Shown: positions 1 through 8,236 of the stretch, one piece after another | Layout of the letters: the number at the start of each line of letters is the position of its first letter | How positions within the stretch are numbered: the first letter of the stretch is position 1 | Source: an uncultured Clostridia bacterium | GTDB taxonomy: Bacteria > Bacillota > Clostridia > Oscillospirales > UBA644 | DNA: 58,261 bases | Assembly: GCA_948443805.1 (NCBI GenBank) | Contig: CAOJUB010000011.1 | Coordinates: 1-58,261, forward strand | Direction: 5' to 3' | Program-made: the position numbers and the translations under genes | Notes under the pieces: model-generated | Database searches by the model: none | The model's input: only the letters and a program-made list of their open reading frames with translations | What the model was told of the DNA's origin: nothing

Positions 1-1
1 C

Positions 2-199
2 GATGGCATCCCCGACGTCAATATCCTCGGCGGCAGCAATGATCAGAAAAAGGACGATGATGCCGGAACAAAACCGCCTAAGAAAGAATTTCCGAATACC
101 TTTGACGGGCCGGGTTCGGCTCTTTGGCTGATTGTGCTCAGTGCCGTTCTGTTTACGGCAACGGTTCTTTGGCGAAGAAGAAAAACCGTTTGTAAATAG
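2..199 (+). CDS. C-terminal end of a surface-anchored protein (5' end outside window)
   Basis: Reading frame open from base 2 to a TAG at 197-199, giving the last 65 residues of a larger protein. The visible part is a hydrophilic stretch rich in Asp, Lys and Pro, then an FPNT motif, a single hydrophobic segment (SALWLIVLSAVLFTATVLW) and a basic tail RRRKTVCK. That order (motif, membrane span, positive tail) is the plan of cell-wall sorting or membrane-anchor signals, although FPNT followed by Phe is not a canonical LPxTG. The function of the missing N-terminal part cannot be judged. A strong hairpin terminator follows at 251-283. Confidence 0.7.
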   Translation, partial: DGIPDVNILGGSNDQKKDDDAGTKPPKKEFPNTFDGPGSALWLIVLSAVLFTATVLWRRRKTVCK

Positions 200-250
200 C
201 AGCGGTTTCGGAACATAAAAGTTTGTTGTTTTTCTTTTGAAAAACGGTGA

Positions 251-283
251 AAAAGAACCGGGAGAAAATCTCCCGGTTCTTTT
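251..283 (+). terminator. Rho-independent terminator after the surface protein
   Basis: Perfect 15-bp stem (251-265 with 269-283) around a three-base loop. The right arm ends in TTTT and is followed by GTGTG, so the T-tract is short. It lies about 50 bases after the stop codon at 199. Confidence 0.8.
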
Positions 284-322
284 GTGTGTTTCATGCCGAA
301 AAGAAAATGTAAAAAGATGCTT

Positions 323-353
323 TTGGGACGCCTTCTCAGGGAAGGCGTCCCAA
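323..353 (-). terminator. Hairpin, probable terminator for the minus-strand CotH chimera
   Basis: 13-bp perfect stem (323-335 with 341-353) and a five-base loop. Read on the minus strand it is followed by AAGCATCTTTTT, a delayed T-tract. It lies downstream of the minus-strand frame ending at 481. On the plus strand there is no T-tract. Confidence 0.5.
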
Positions 354-480
354 GGCTTGGGGCAGTCCGCGCGCTGCTGCAAAGCGTTTTCAATGTTTTT
401 CACTTTATCTGTTCTTCAAAAATAGGGGAAAATTCTTTCGCTTGTAAAAGATCCGCAATGGGAATCTGTCTTCTTGCTGT

Positions 481-1794
481 TTACTTCAATTTTCGTCTTT
501 TAAAAATGAACGAAAAGACAAGTCCGAAAGCAAGAGTCAGTCCATTTATACCGATTATTATCCAAAAACTGGAGGGGTTTGAATTTTGTTCCTGCAACGG
601 CGCCTGTTCGCTTTTATTTGGCTTGCCGCTGTCGGTTTTCTGGATTTCTCCGCCGGGATCAGTTTGTTCAGCGTTGTTTTGTCCATTGGCAAAGTCGGGA
701 GGTGATCCGCCTTGCAGTTGACCTTCAGAGCCTTGGGAAAATTCGCTGTTGCCGGCATTATTCTCCGGGTTATCCGAATGGGTCAATGGCGCTTGCAGAG
801 ATGGCGTACCGCTATCTGCATCCAAAGGCGATGATTGTCCGTTTGCGGTTTGATTCTTCGCTCCTTGCTGGCTTTGCATACCGCTATCAGGCCTATTCAT
901 ACCGCCGCCCATAGAGTTCTGCATTGTACCCATATCGCTGATCTGCAAATCGTCGGCGTCTATAAGCGTTTCTTTCTTTTGTGTTTCAGAAGTAGAACCG
1001 ATTGTGCCGTTTAGCTGACCTTTTATGCTTTCTGCACGAAGCAGGCAAAACTTCCTGAGCGTGGAAACGCCGGTTATAAATTCTTCATAGGTGCAGAATT
1101 TTGTCGGGTCTTTTTCTACATACGGTGAGATCATCGCAAAAACGCCGTCTATCATGTTTTCAAAGGTTCCGTTGTCAAACCATTCTGAAAGGAACTCGGA
1201 AAAGTAACGGTGATACCGTTCTGTATATTCCTCGTTGGCAAATATCCACGCAATCATCGGTCTATCCTCGACATTGCCGCCCGAAACAGGAGAGTCGATG
1301 GGGAAATTGACAAGACTTGTCGCGCTGTCCATCAATTGAAACCCTCCAAAAGCGAGGTTATAATCCCAAGGAATCATCTGCATTTGCCCGTCTTTTTCGT
1401 AAAGATAGTAGTTATGAATCATCGAGCCTGTATAACTGTCAAAATTCAGCACGAAATTGTGCACCGCAAAATAACGGATTACCGCTTCCATATCTACGAT
1501 ATCGTCAAGATTTTCGCCGCTTGACAGCTTTTGGAGCGATTTAATCAGGCGCTTTTTATCGCCGTTGCTAATATCGGTTTTAGTTCCATTGTACAGGAGG
1601 AAAATTGAAGTTTGATTGAAGTCTTGAAAAATTTTTTTTACGCCTGCTGTTTTGCCAGTCGCTGCCAATTCATGGGCAAGCGCTTTCAGTTCCTCATTGC
1701 TGTGAACCGTTTGCTGCGGGTTTATGATTTCGAGTATTTCCTCCTCATCGTTCATGGCAACCGTATAAAATGTAGAAAGCTGAAAGGCTGGCAT
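481..1794 (-). pseudogene. CotH kinase fragment fused to a piece of histidine kinase sensor domain
   Basis: Frame of 437 codons. From about residue 57 onward it is the C-terminal half of a CotH family protein kinase (spore-coat or secreted-protein kinases): it has the conserved stretch ending in IPWDYNLAFG (residues 141-150), the DFG-like metal-binding site. The protein ends in a Gly/Asn/Gln-rich linker (about 290-400), one membrane span and a basic KRRKLK tail. The N-terminal lobe and nucleotide-binding part of CotH are missing. The first 52 or so residues instead look like the extracellular sensor domain of the histidine kinase started just upstream, in a different frame. The start at 1794 has no ribosome binding site. 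I infer a deletion that joined two neighbouring genes, so the product is probably not made or not active. Confidence 0.7.
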
Positions 1795-2027
1795 ATCTGA
1801 ATAATGCGGTTTCCCCTTATCAGGTTCAGGTTTTGGGGCGGGGTTATATCAGACGGTTGTTGCAGTATATAACGCTCGGCGTGTTCTTTCAGCATTCCTC
1901 TGTTTTGTTCTGACATCTCAAAGTAGCTTGCCGCATATATGACGGCAAGCGTTCCGACCCATAAAAGCACAAGAACGGACATAATGGCGGCGACAATTTT
2001 TCTCCGGGATTTCTTAAACATCCTCAC
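1632..2027 (-). pseudogene. Truncated and frameshifted sensor histidine kinase
   Basis: Starts at 2027 inside the response regulator's 3' end (14-base overlap), the usual coupling for a two-component pair. The first 65 or so residues show a basic N-terminus, one membrane span (about residues 10-33) and the beginning of an extracellular domain. At the C-run read from 1835-1843 the frame breaks: adding one base there would join ..DITPP to PKPEPDKG and then to the FYTVAMNDEEEILEI stretch, which reads as the rest of a sensor domain of this kinase family. At about 1632 this passes into CotH sequence. No HAMP, His-box or ATPase domain remains. The kinase is therefore non-functional as sequenced. 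Confidence 0.65.
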
Positions 2028-2697
2028 ACCTCAATTTATATCCAACCCCACGGACTGCTTTAATTTCGGTTTTCGCCTTTACAAAACTTAGTTTTTTTCG
2101 GGTAAAAGACATATATACTTCGACATTGTTATATTCGGCGTTGTTCTCAAACCCCCATATCTTTACCGCAAGCTGTTCACGGGTAAGAATTTGTCCCTGA
2201 TTTGTTATCAGATATTCAAGAATATGGTATTCTTTTTCGCTGAGCCGCACACTCTGACCGTTTGAAACACAGGACAGTGTGAGCGTCCCTGTTTCAAGTT
2301 TGATATCGCCATAGAACAGTGCGCCGTCAGCCATGTTCAGGGGCCTCCTGCCAAGCGCACGAAGCCTTGCAAGGAGTTCCTTTGTCTGAAACGGTTTTGT
2401 CAGATAATCGTCCGCGCCGCTGTCAAGATCGTTCACTTTATCATCTAGTTCACCTTTCGCAGTCAGCATTAAAATCGGGGTAACGATACCTCCTGCGCGG
2501 GCTTTTTTTGCAATCTCAAATCCGTTCATTCCGGGCAGCATTACATCCAGAATTGCAATATCGTATATATTGCTTTCGATCGCCGCCAGTCCGCTGATGC
2601 CGTCTGCGTAATGATCTACTTCATATTTTTCAAAACGCAGGATTTCGCAAAGCGCCTGCGCCATTCTTTTTTCATCTTCAACAAATAAAAGCCTCAT
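2014..2697 (-). CDS. OmpR/PhoB family response regulator
   Basis: 227 residues, normal length. The receiver domain (1-115) has the acidic pair E7-D8, the phospho-acceptor D51 in AILDVMLPG, T79 and the conserved K101 in LTKPF. The winged-helix DNA-binding domain spans about 130-223 and ends with the family signature AVRGVGYKL. As a phosphorylated transcription factor it would normally be driven by the kinase encoded next (start 2027), but that gene is broken here, so this is now an orphan regulator. Two direct GATTGAA heptamers (TTCAATC on the coding strand) lie just upstream over the -35 region and may be its own binding boxes. Confidence 0.93.
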   Translation of the reverse strand: MRLLFVEDEKRMAQALCEILRFEKYEVDHYADGISGLAAIESNIYDIAILDVMLPGMNGFEIAKKARAGGIVTPILMLTAKGELDDKVNDLDSGADDYLTKPFQTKELLARLRALGRRPLNMADGALFYGDIKLETGTLTLSCVSNGQSVRLSEKEYHILEYLITNQGQILTREQLAVKIWGFENNAEYNNVEVYMSFTRKKLSFVKAKTEIKAVRGVGYKLRCEDV

Positions 2698-2718
2698 AAA
2701 AATACCTCCACAGATATT

Positions 2719-2750
2719 ATTGTATCACAAAAGATTGAAGAAGGATTGAA
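2719..2750 (-). promoter_or_regulatory. Candidate autoregulated promoter of the response regulator
   Basis: On the minus strand TACAAT (complement at 2719-2724) can serve as -10. The -35 position is occupied by two copies of TTCAATC (complements at 2733-2739 and 2744-2750) with an 11-base start-to-start distance. Direct heptamers one helical turn apart over the -35 box are the usual arrangement of OmpR/PhoB-type operators. No consensus -35 hexamer is present, which would fit activator dependence. The rest of 2698-2957 shows no gene. Confidence 0.45.
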
Positions 2751-2957
2751 AAAGTAAAAATGACGGCGGAAACTTCGTTGGCTGAAAATGATATTGTTTT
2801 TCACGGTTTTTGCTGCTCTGCCGCGGATGTTGTTCATCCGGGCGGTTCCTGTTATTTGATAATCCGTTTTGAACGGTTCGGCAGGTTTTCTCATTCTGCT
2901 GCTTGCTTGATGAACCGAAACCGCATCTCTTTTGATTGTTGCATTACAAAAAATGAA

Positions 2958-2987
2958 GGGAGACGGCTTTCTCACGAAGCGTCTCCC
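2958..2987 (-). terminator. Rho-independent terminator of rpsT
   Basis: Minus-strand hairpin with outer stem GGGAGACG/CGTCTCCC (2958-2965 with 2980-2987), followed on the minus strand by TTCATTTTTT. It sits about 27 bases after the rpsT stop codon. Confidence 0.75.
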
Positions 2988-3014
2988 TCTGCGTTTTTCT
3001 TTTTGATCTGTTTT

Positions 3015-3272
3015 TTATTTCTTTTCGTTATACGTGGTTGCAATCGCGGCTTTTTTACGGGCGGCGGTGTTTTTGTGGAGAATGCCCTTCGCTACAGCCT
3101 GATCGATTTTTTTATACGCTTTTTTTACCGCTTCTTCGGCATTGTTGTTTGCTTCAATATCGGCATAAGCCTTCTTCAGTTCAGTTCTCAGCTGGGATTT
3201 CATCATTTTGTTGTGAAGCGTTTTTGTGGAAATAACTTTTACTCTTTTTTTTGCGGATTTGATATTCGGCAT
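3015..3272 (-). CDS. rpsT: 30S ribosomal protein S20
   Basis: 85 residues, the normal S20 length. The start MPNIKSAKKRVKVI and the very basic, Ala/Lys-rich three-helix composition are diagnostic. The protein binds 16S rRNA early in assembly of the small subunit body. The ATG at 3272 is chosen because it has AGGAG six bases upstream and matches the family N-terminus; a longer frame exists upstream but lacks family similarity. The gene is monocistronic, with a clear sigma-A-type promoter (3312-3340) and its own terminator. In many Firmicutes rpsT lies close to gpr, as it does here. Confidence 0.97.
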   Translation of the reverse strand: MPNIKSAKKRVKVISTKTLHNKMMKSQLRTELKKAYADIEANNNAEEAVKKAYKKIDQAVAKGILHKNTAARKKAAIATTYNEKK

Positions 3273-3311
3273 GTTGATACTCCTGTTCCATATTCTTTTT
3301 ATTACTGGATT

Positions 3312-3340
3312 ATTATAACAGATTTTTTGTTGCTTTGCAA
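3312..3340 (-). promoter_or_regulatory. Sigma-A-type promoter of rpsT
   Basis: Minus strand TTGCAA (3335-3340), 17-base spacer, TATAAT (complement at 3312-3317). The -10 box lies about 40 bases before the rpsT start codon. Confidence 0.8.
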
Positions 3341-3405
3341 GGGGGATTCTTTGACTTTTTTGTAAAATAAAATGTGTTTTTATTGGTATATCGGAAAAAA
3401 ACAGC

Positions 3406-4434
3406 TTATATTTTCCGGAGAAGCATATCGCCTTTTTTGATCCACCCGATTTTTCTGAGAATTCCGTCGATTCCAAGTGTCAGCAGCGCTGGTGCAATCA
3501 GATGCATAATCAGAATCAGCGCGATGGTGTAAAGCGGTGAAAATTTTGTCGTCATGGCTGTGTAAGCTCCGAATTGGCCGACCAGCCCGGAGGTTCCCAT
3601 GCCTGCGCCGTAGGCGGTGTTTGTCATGCCGAGCAGTGCGGCGGAAATCGGGCCGAGAATCGCGGCGGAAAGAGTAGGAGCGATCCATATCTGCGGTTTT
3701 TTCATGATATTGGGTACTTGCAGCATGGAGGTTCCCAATCCTTGGGACAGAAGCCCTCCTGCGCCGTTGTCGCGAAAAGAAGCAACGGCGAAACCGACCA
3801 TCTGACAGCAGCATCCTACCGCCGCGGCGCCGGCAGCAATGCCGTCAATACCAATCATGATACACAGGGCGGCGGAGGAGATCGGCATTGTCAGCGCCAT
3901 GCCGACAACCACGGCGACAAGCATACCCATGGGAATGGGATTCCATTCGGTTGCCGTATTGATAAAATTCCCCAGCGCGGCCATACACGCTGCAATATAT
4001 TTTCCGGTAAACAGAGCAAACAGCCCTCCGGTTATTATGGTAACAAACGGCGTCAGAACAATATCCATCCGGGTTTTTCCCGCGACCAGATTTCCGATTT
4101 CTCCGCCAACCACAGCTCCCAGATAAGCGCCGACCGGCCCGCCGGCCGCATAACCGACCGCGCCGGTGACGGCGGAGGAAAACAGCACCGTCGGCTGAAG
4201 CTGAAGCCCCCAGGCAATGGCAACGCCGATGGCTGCGCCGACAACCGGTGAATCCGCCGTCACCACCGCCGACAGTTCTTTGAGCAGCGAAAGGCCGGGA
4301 ATTGCTGAAAGCTGGGAAAGAATCAGCCCGGCAATCAGCGAGGTGAACAAACCCAGCGCCATCGCGCCCATAGCGTCTACAAAATAGCGCTTAAAAATAT
4401 TTCCGACAATATTGGTTGATTTTCTCTTTTCCAT
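3406..4434 (-). CDS. PTS-type sugar transporter IIC-like membrane protein (PTS_EIIC_2 type)
   Basis: 342 residues, almost entirely hydrophobic, with about eight to ten membrane spans and many Gly/Ala-rich segments. The family (membrane domain PTS_EIIC_2) is related to phosphotransferase system IIC permeases but usually stands alone, without IIA or IIB domains; none is encoded nearby, so substrate and energy source are unknown. Conserved-looking stretches include NPIPMGMLVAVVVGMALTMP (residues about 166-185) and a repeated Gly-rich pattern around 95-115 and 225-240. The start at 4434 has only a weak, tightly spaced AAGAG. The gene is divergent from gpr and convergent with nothing; its relation to rpsT is simple tandem order. 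Confidence 0.8.
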   Translation of the reverse strand: MEKRKSTNIVGNIFKRYFVDAMGAMALGLFTSLIAGLILSQLSAIPGLSLLKELSAVVTADSPVVGAAIGVAIAWGLQLQPTVLFSSAVTGAVGYAAGGPVGAYLGAVVGGEIGNLVAGKTRMDIVLTPFVTIITGGLFALFTGKYIAACMAALGNFINTATEWNPIPMGMLVAVVVGMALTMPISSAALCIMIGIDGIAAGAAAVGCCCQMVGFAVASFRDNGAGGLLSQGLGTSMLQVPNIMKKPQIWIAPTLSAAILGPISAALLGMTNTAYGAGMGTSGLVGQFGAYTAMTTKFSPLYTIALILIMHLIAPALLTLGIDGILRKIGWIKKGDMLLRKI

Positions 4435-4723
4435 ACTCTTTTGTTTTCCGGTTTCGTTTTTTTTTCTTTTCTCTGCGGAAAAACCGGCCGTTTCCTTTCT
4501 TTCGGTGAGGTTTTAGATGAATATAATAATCTTATTTTATTACATTTTGTTGGCGATTTGGAAACGCTTTTGGAAAATATCGGTATAATCGTTTGGATTG
4601 TGGCAAGAATAGGTTTCGGATATGAAATGCGCCGTTGATCTGGGATCGGGGCGGCGGCAATCCACTATTTTTATGAGAAGGAAAGGGTTTTTCGTCAGAG
4701 CGGAAAACAGAGGGGATAATTGC

Positions 4724-5716
4724 ATGAAAAGAACAGCGATGAGAACGGACCTTGCCGTAGAAATTCAGGAACTGCATAAAGTTGAAGAAAAAGACGGGTT
4801 TTCGGAAGAGGAATATTCGGCGAAGGGCATTTCGGTTTCCCGGGTGAAGATTACCGGAGAACAGGCGGCGTTGAAATTATCAAAACCGATCGGGGAATAC
4901 GTGACGGTCGATCTGGGCGAATCTTTTTCGGATGAAGAAACGCATCAGAATGCCGTTGAAGTTACTTCATCAGAAATTTCCCGGCTTTTATACGGCGAAA
5001 AGAAAACGGAAGAAACTGTTCCCGACGTCCTGGTTGTCGGGCTCGGCAACCGGCAGATGACTTCCGATGCCGTCGGTCCTGTAACGGTCGACCGGATTCT
5101 GGTGACCCGGCATATCAAAAATAATATGCCGCAGCTTTACGAACAGCTGGGGCTGAATCCTGTTTCAGCTATGAGTCCGGGCGTCCTTGGCCAAACGGGA
5201 ATTGAGGCGTTTGAAATGGTAAAATCGGTCTGTGACGCGGTCAAACCGTCGGCAGTGATCGTTATTGACGCGCTTGCTTCCAGAAAAATGAACCGTCTTT
5301 GCCGAACGGTTCAGATCAGCAATACCGGGATTTCACCCGGTTCCGGCGTGGGAAACCGGCGTTCGGAGATCAGCCGGGAAACCTTGGGCGTTCCGGTTAT
5401 TTCTATCGGGATACCAATGGTCGTCGACGCCGTAACGCTGACAACCGATACCATAGAAATGGCTTTGGAAAAAATCAAGAAGGAATTATCGGCCGGAAAT
5501 CCGGAGATTGTCTCTGCATTTTCCGCTTTTGAGGAATACGACGGCGGCGATATTATCCGAAACACGCTTTCTCCGTTTGATATGAATCTGGTCGTGACGC
5601 CCAAAGATATCGACCGTTTGACTGAAAAGTGCGCGGGGCTTTTGGCCATTGCTCTCAATAAAGCCCTGCACGGCGGGTTAGAGGAGGAAGAAATTGCCGC
5701 CCTGCTCGGTTTGTAA
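4724..5716 (+). CDS. gpr: GPR endopeptidase, germination protease
   Basis: 330 residues. GPR is an aspartic-type peptidase that degrades small acid-soluble spore proteins when a spore germinates. Family landmarks are visible: VVGLGNRQMTSDAVGPVTVD (the NR..T.D.LGP motif with one catalytic-region Asp), AMSPGVLGQTGIE, and VIVIDALASR with the second conserved Asp. The N-terminal MRTDLAVE is typical of the zymogen, whose first residues are removed by self-cleavage. The ATG at 4724 is preferred because GAGGGG lies at about 4709-4714; an earlier ATG at 4622 gives a non-family extension. spoIIP follows about 135 bases later, the usual gpr-spoIIP order of spore formers. Confidence 0.95.
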   Translation: MKRTAMRTDLAVEIQELHKVEEKDGFSEEEYSAKGISVSRVKITGEQAALKLSKPIGEYVTVDLGESFSDEETHQNAVEVTSSEISRLLYGEKKTEETVPDVLVVGLGNRQMTSDAVGPVTVDRILVTRHIKNNMPQLYEQLGLNPVSAMSPGVLGQTGIEAFEMVKSVCDAVKPSAVIVIDALASRKMNRLCRTVQISNTGISPGSGVGNRRSEISRETLGVPVISIGIPMVVDAVTLTTDTIEMALEKIKKELSAGNPEIVSAFSAFEEYDGGDIIRNTLSPFDMNLVVTPKDIDRLTEKCAGLLAIALNKALHGGLEEEEIAALLGL

Positions 5717-5733
5717 AAAGGAATGGCGGTTTG

Positions 5734-5762
5734 ACATAATCCTTGTCCGGTTTTCATATATT
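5734..5762 (+). promoter_or_regulatory. Possible sporulation (sigma-E-like) promoter before spoIIP
   Basis: ACATAAT (5734-5740), 14-base spacer, CATATATT (5755-5762). This resembles the Bacillus sigma-E pattern (KMATATT, 14-15 bases, CATACAnT) with three differences in total. It lies about 90 bases before the spoIIP start. spoIIP belongs to the mother-cell sigma-E regulon in Bacillus. Speculative. Confidence 0.35.
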
Positions 5763-5851
5763 GAAATAAAAACAGGCCGCTGCTATTTCTTCTTTTGGCA
5801 TCGGCCCGGATAATAAATTTGGTGAAAATATGAAAATCGGAGATGTTGAAA

Positions 5852-6982
5852 ATGTTTTTTTACAAAATCAGGGTTCTGTTGAACCGGTTTCTTCTGCAGG
5901 CAAAAAAAACGCCTGCCGTGCTTCCGTATTTGTTTTTTTCTCTTGTTTTTGTCGCGGTCTTCGGTTATTTTTTGTCCGGCGTGACCGAAACGGGAATCAC
6001 GCCGTTTCTTTCTTCGGAAGGGTTTCGTTCGCTTTTTCTTCCCGATACGCTGCTGGCGCTTTCTTTTTCCGGGAAATCTGCGGGGGTCTCTCTTTCCGAG
6101 GAAACATTGCCCGAGTGGGTTATGACCGAGGAGAATTTTGACGAGATGTTTCCTGTCAAGACAGAACCTTCGCCGGAGCCGATCCCGTCGGATCGGTTTC
6201 CGGTTGTGGAGACGACCTATAAATCAACGCCGGAATGGTTGGAATCGGTTGACGGCGCGGCGGTGAAAAATGAAGGGGACGGGGAATTTTCTCTTTCGGA
6301 GCTGGCCGGCAGGCTGCCGGATTTTTCTCTTTCGGAAGAAGGCCCCCAGGTTTTGATCGTACATACGCATGCGACCGAATGTTATAAGCCGGAAGGCGTG
6401 GATACCTATTCTGCCGATGATTCTTTCCGTACGGTAAAGACCGGGGAAAACATGATCAGTATCGGGAACGTTGTCGCCGAAAAGCTGGAGGCGGCAGGAT
6501 ATGGAGTGATCCATGATCTGACGCTGCATGACGAACCGAATTTTAATACTTCCTATAGTTCTTCGAACGCTTCGATCCGAGAATATATGGAAAAATATCC
6601 TTCCATTAAGGTGGTTCTGGATCTGCACCGGGATACGCTGATTTCATCCAACGGAACCAAATACCGTCCGGTGGTTGATATCAACGGAACCCGATCGGCA
6701 CAGGTCATGTTTCTGATGGGGTCGGGAAACGATACCTACCGGCATGAGAATTGGCGAGAAAATCTTTCTTTCGCTTTGAATATTCAAAAAGTCGCAGCGC
6801 AGAAGTATCCGGGGCTGATGCGGCCGATTTTGCTGCAGAGTTCGCGGTTTAATCAGCATCTTTGCACCGGCGCCGTGCTGGTTGAGGTCGGTTCCTGCGG
6901 GAATACGCACCAGGAAGCACTGTCTGCGGCGGGGTATTTTTCCGATTGTCTTGTCGAAGTTCTCGGCCGGCTGAAGGGGTAG
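5852..6982 (+). CDS. spoIIP: Stage II sporulation protein P
   Basis: 376 residues. SpoIIP is a membrane-anchored amidase and endopeptidase that, with SpoIID and SpoIIM, thins septal peptidoglycan and drives engulfment. The sequence shows a basic N-terminus, one membrane span (about 23-43), a low-complexity Ser/Glu/Pro linker to about 160, and the catalytic domain with VLIVHTHATE (H171, H173, E176) and VLDLHRD (about 256-261), then a conserved C-terminal VLVEVGSCGN. The ATG at 5852 is chosen over 5843 because GGAG (5839-5842) is nine bases upstream of it and would be too close to the earlier ATG. It lies downstream of gpr as in many spore formers. Confidence 0.95.
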   Translation: MFFYKIRVLLNRFLLQAKKTPAVLPYLFFSLVFVAVFGYFLSGVTETGITPFLSSEGFRSLFLPDTLLALSFSGKSAGVSLSEETLPEWVMTEENFDEMFPVKTEPSPEPIPSDRFPVVETTYKSTPEWLESVDGAAVKNEGDGEFSLSELAGRLPDFSLSEEGPQVLIVHTHATECYKPEGVDTYSADDSFRTVKTGENMISIGNVVAEKLEAAGYGVIHDLTLHDEPNFNTSYSSSNASIREYMEKYPSIKVVLDLHRDTLISSNGTKYRPVVDINGTRSAQVMFLMGSGNDTYRHENWRENLSFALNIQKVAAQKYPGLMRPILLQSSRFNQHLCTGAVLVEVGSCGNTHQEALSAAGYFSDCLVEVLGRLKG

Positions 6983-7032
6983 CGGCATAGAACGCCCTGC
7001 CGTTTGTTTTTTCTGTCATCAAGGAGGTTTGT

Positions 7033-8151
7033 TTGTTGAAAAAATATGTAGTGGTTTTCTGGGTTTTTCTGATTGTATTGTCTGTTTTTCCGTTTTCTTT
7101 TTCGGCGGAGGATGTTTCCGCCGAATGCTGCACGGTAATCGAGAAGAGTACCGGGGTGGTTCTGTTCGAAAAAAATGCGGATACGCCGCGTCCTCCGGCA
7201 AGTACAACGAAGATACTGACCGCCCTGATCGCCATAGAGGAAAGAAGCCTTGACGATGTCTTTACCGTTTCGGAAAAAAGCGCCGCGGTCGATGGGTCGC
7301 AGTTGGGGCTTCTCGCCGGGGAGCAGATTACCCTGCGGGATCTGCTCTATATGCTTTTGTTGAAATCGGCCAATGACGCCGCTGAAACGATTGCGGAAAA
7401 TATCGGCGGGTCAATAGAAGGCTTTGCCGTTTTGATGAACCGGCGGGCGGAGAAAGCAGGGTGTACGGCAAGTCATTTTTCCAATCCACACGGAATGCCC
7501 GACGATACGCACTATACCACGGCGTCGGATCTGGCAAAAATTGCGCGGGCGGCAATGAAAAATCCGGTATTTGCGGAAATTGTTACAACCAAAAGCAAAA
7601 CGCTGGCCTACAAAAATCTGACAATCACCAACTCCAACCGCCTGCTTTCGGTGGGAAACGGATTTAACGGTGTAAAGACCGGTTTTACTAAGAAAGCGGG
7701 CAGATGCCTGGTTTCTTCCTGCGAAAGAGACGGCGTCACATTAATCTGTGTCACGCTGAATGCCCCGAACGACTGGACGGATCATCAGCATTTGATGGAT
7801 CATTGTTTTTCCCGGGTTTCTTCGGTAGAAATTCTTCCTGCCGGCGGATATTCCCAAAGACGGAATGTCCTGAACGGGGAAAACGAGGCTCTTTTGTGCA
7901 ATCTGATGCCGCTTTCCGGCATATCGGTTGACGGGTCGCCTTTGCCGTATGAATTGCGAGCCGATATTCAGCCGCTTCTTTTCGCACCTCTTTCCCGCTT
8001 TCGCTCCTGCGGCGATATCTGTCTGGTTTACGAGGGAGAAACGGTAGCGAAAAGCGCTCTGTATGCAACCGAAACCGTCGGCCAAAAAGAGCAGGAAAAA
8101 ATCGGTTTTTTCCGCCGTTTTTTTGACTGGATCAAAGGCTTTTTCGGATAA
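7033..8151 (+). CDS. D-alanyl-D-alanine carboxypeptidase (S11 family, DacF/DacB-like)
   Basis: 372 residues, a low-molecular-weight penicillin-binding protein that trims the terminal D-Ala of peptidoglycan stem peptides outside the membrane. A signal peptide is evident (residues 1-25, ending FSFSAED). The active-site triad of motifs is intact: S57-T-T-K60 with the nucleophilic Ser, S112-A-N114, and K215-T-G217. Residues after about 275 form the C-terminal beta domain, and the end KIGFFRRFFDWIKGFFG is an amphipathic helix suited to membrane attachment. The start is TTG at 7033 (or TTG at 7036), fixed by AGGAGG at about 7023-7028. It follows spoIIP by 50 bases and precedes an rluB-type gene, a common clostridial grouping. 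Confidence 0.93.
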   Translation: MLKKYVVVFWVFLIVLSVFPFSFSAEDVSAECCTVIEKSTGVVLFEKNADTPRPPASTTKILTALIAIEERSLDDVFTVSEKSAAVDGSQLGLLAGEQITLRDLLYMLLLKSANDAAETIAENIGGSIEGFAVLMNRRAEKAGCTASHFSNPHGMPDDTHYTTASDLAKIARAAMKNPVFAEIVTTKSKTLAYKNLTITNSNRLLSVGNGFNGVKTGFTKKAGRCLVSSCERDGVTLICVTLNAPNDWTDHQHLMDHCFSRVSSVEILPAGGYSQRRNVLNGENEALLCNLMPLSGISVDGSPLPYELRADIQPLLFAPLSRFRSCGDICLVYEGETVAKSALYATETVGQKEQEKIGFFRRFFDWIKGFFG

Positions 8152-8175
8152 AATCCGACAATTTGCCGAAAAGAC

Positions 8176-8204
8176 TTGAAACTTTCCCGGTTTTATGCTA
8201 TGAT
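8176..8204 (+). promoter_or_regulatory. Sigma-A-type promoter before the rRNA pseudouridine synthase
   Basis: TTGAAA (8176-8181), 17-base spacer, TATGAT (8199-8204), about 32 bases before the TTG start at 8237. Confidence 0.7.
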
Positions 8205-8236
8205 AAAATCATTATAAAAGGTACGGGAGAAAAATT

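Noticed and set aside
2760-3365. Plus-strand frame of 201 codons across the rpsT region
   Set aside because: It covers the rpsT promoter, gene and terminator on the opposite strand and has a low-complexity Phe-rich translation.
4622-4723. Upstream ATG as the start of gpr
   Set aside because: The extra 34 residues have no family similarity, and the ATG at 4724 has a proper ribosome binding site.
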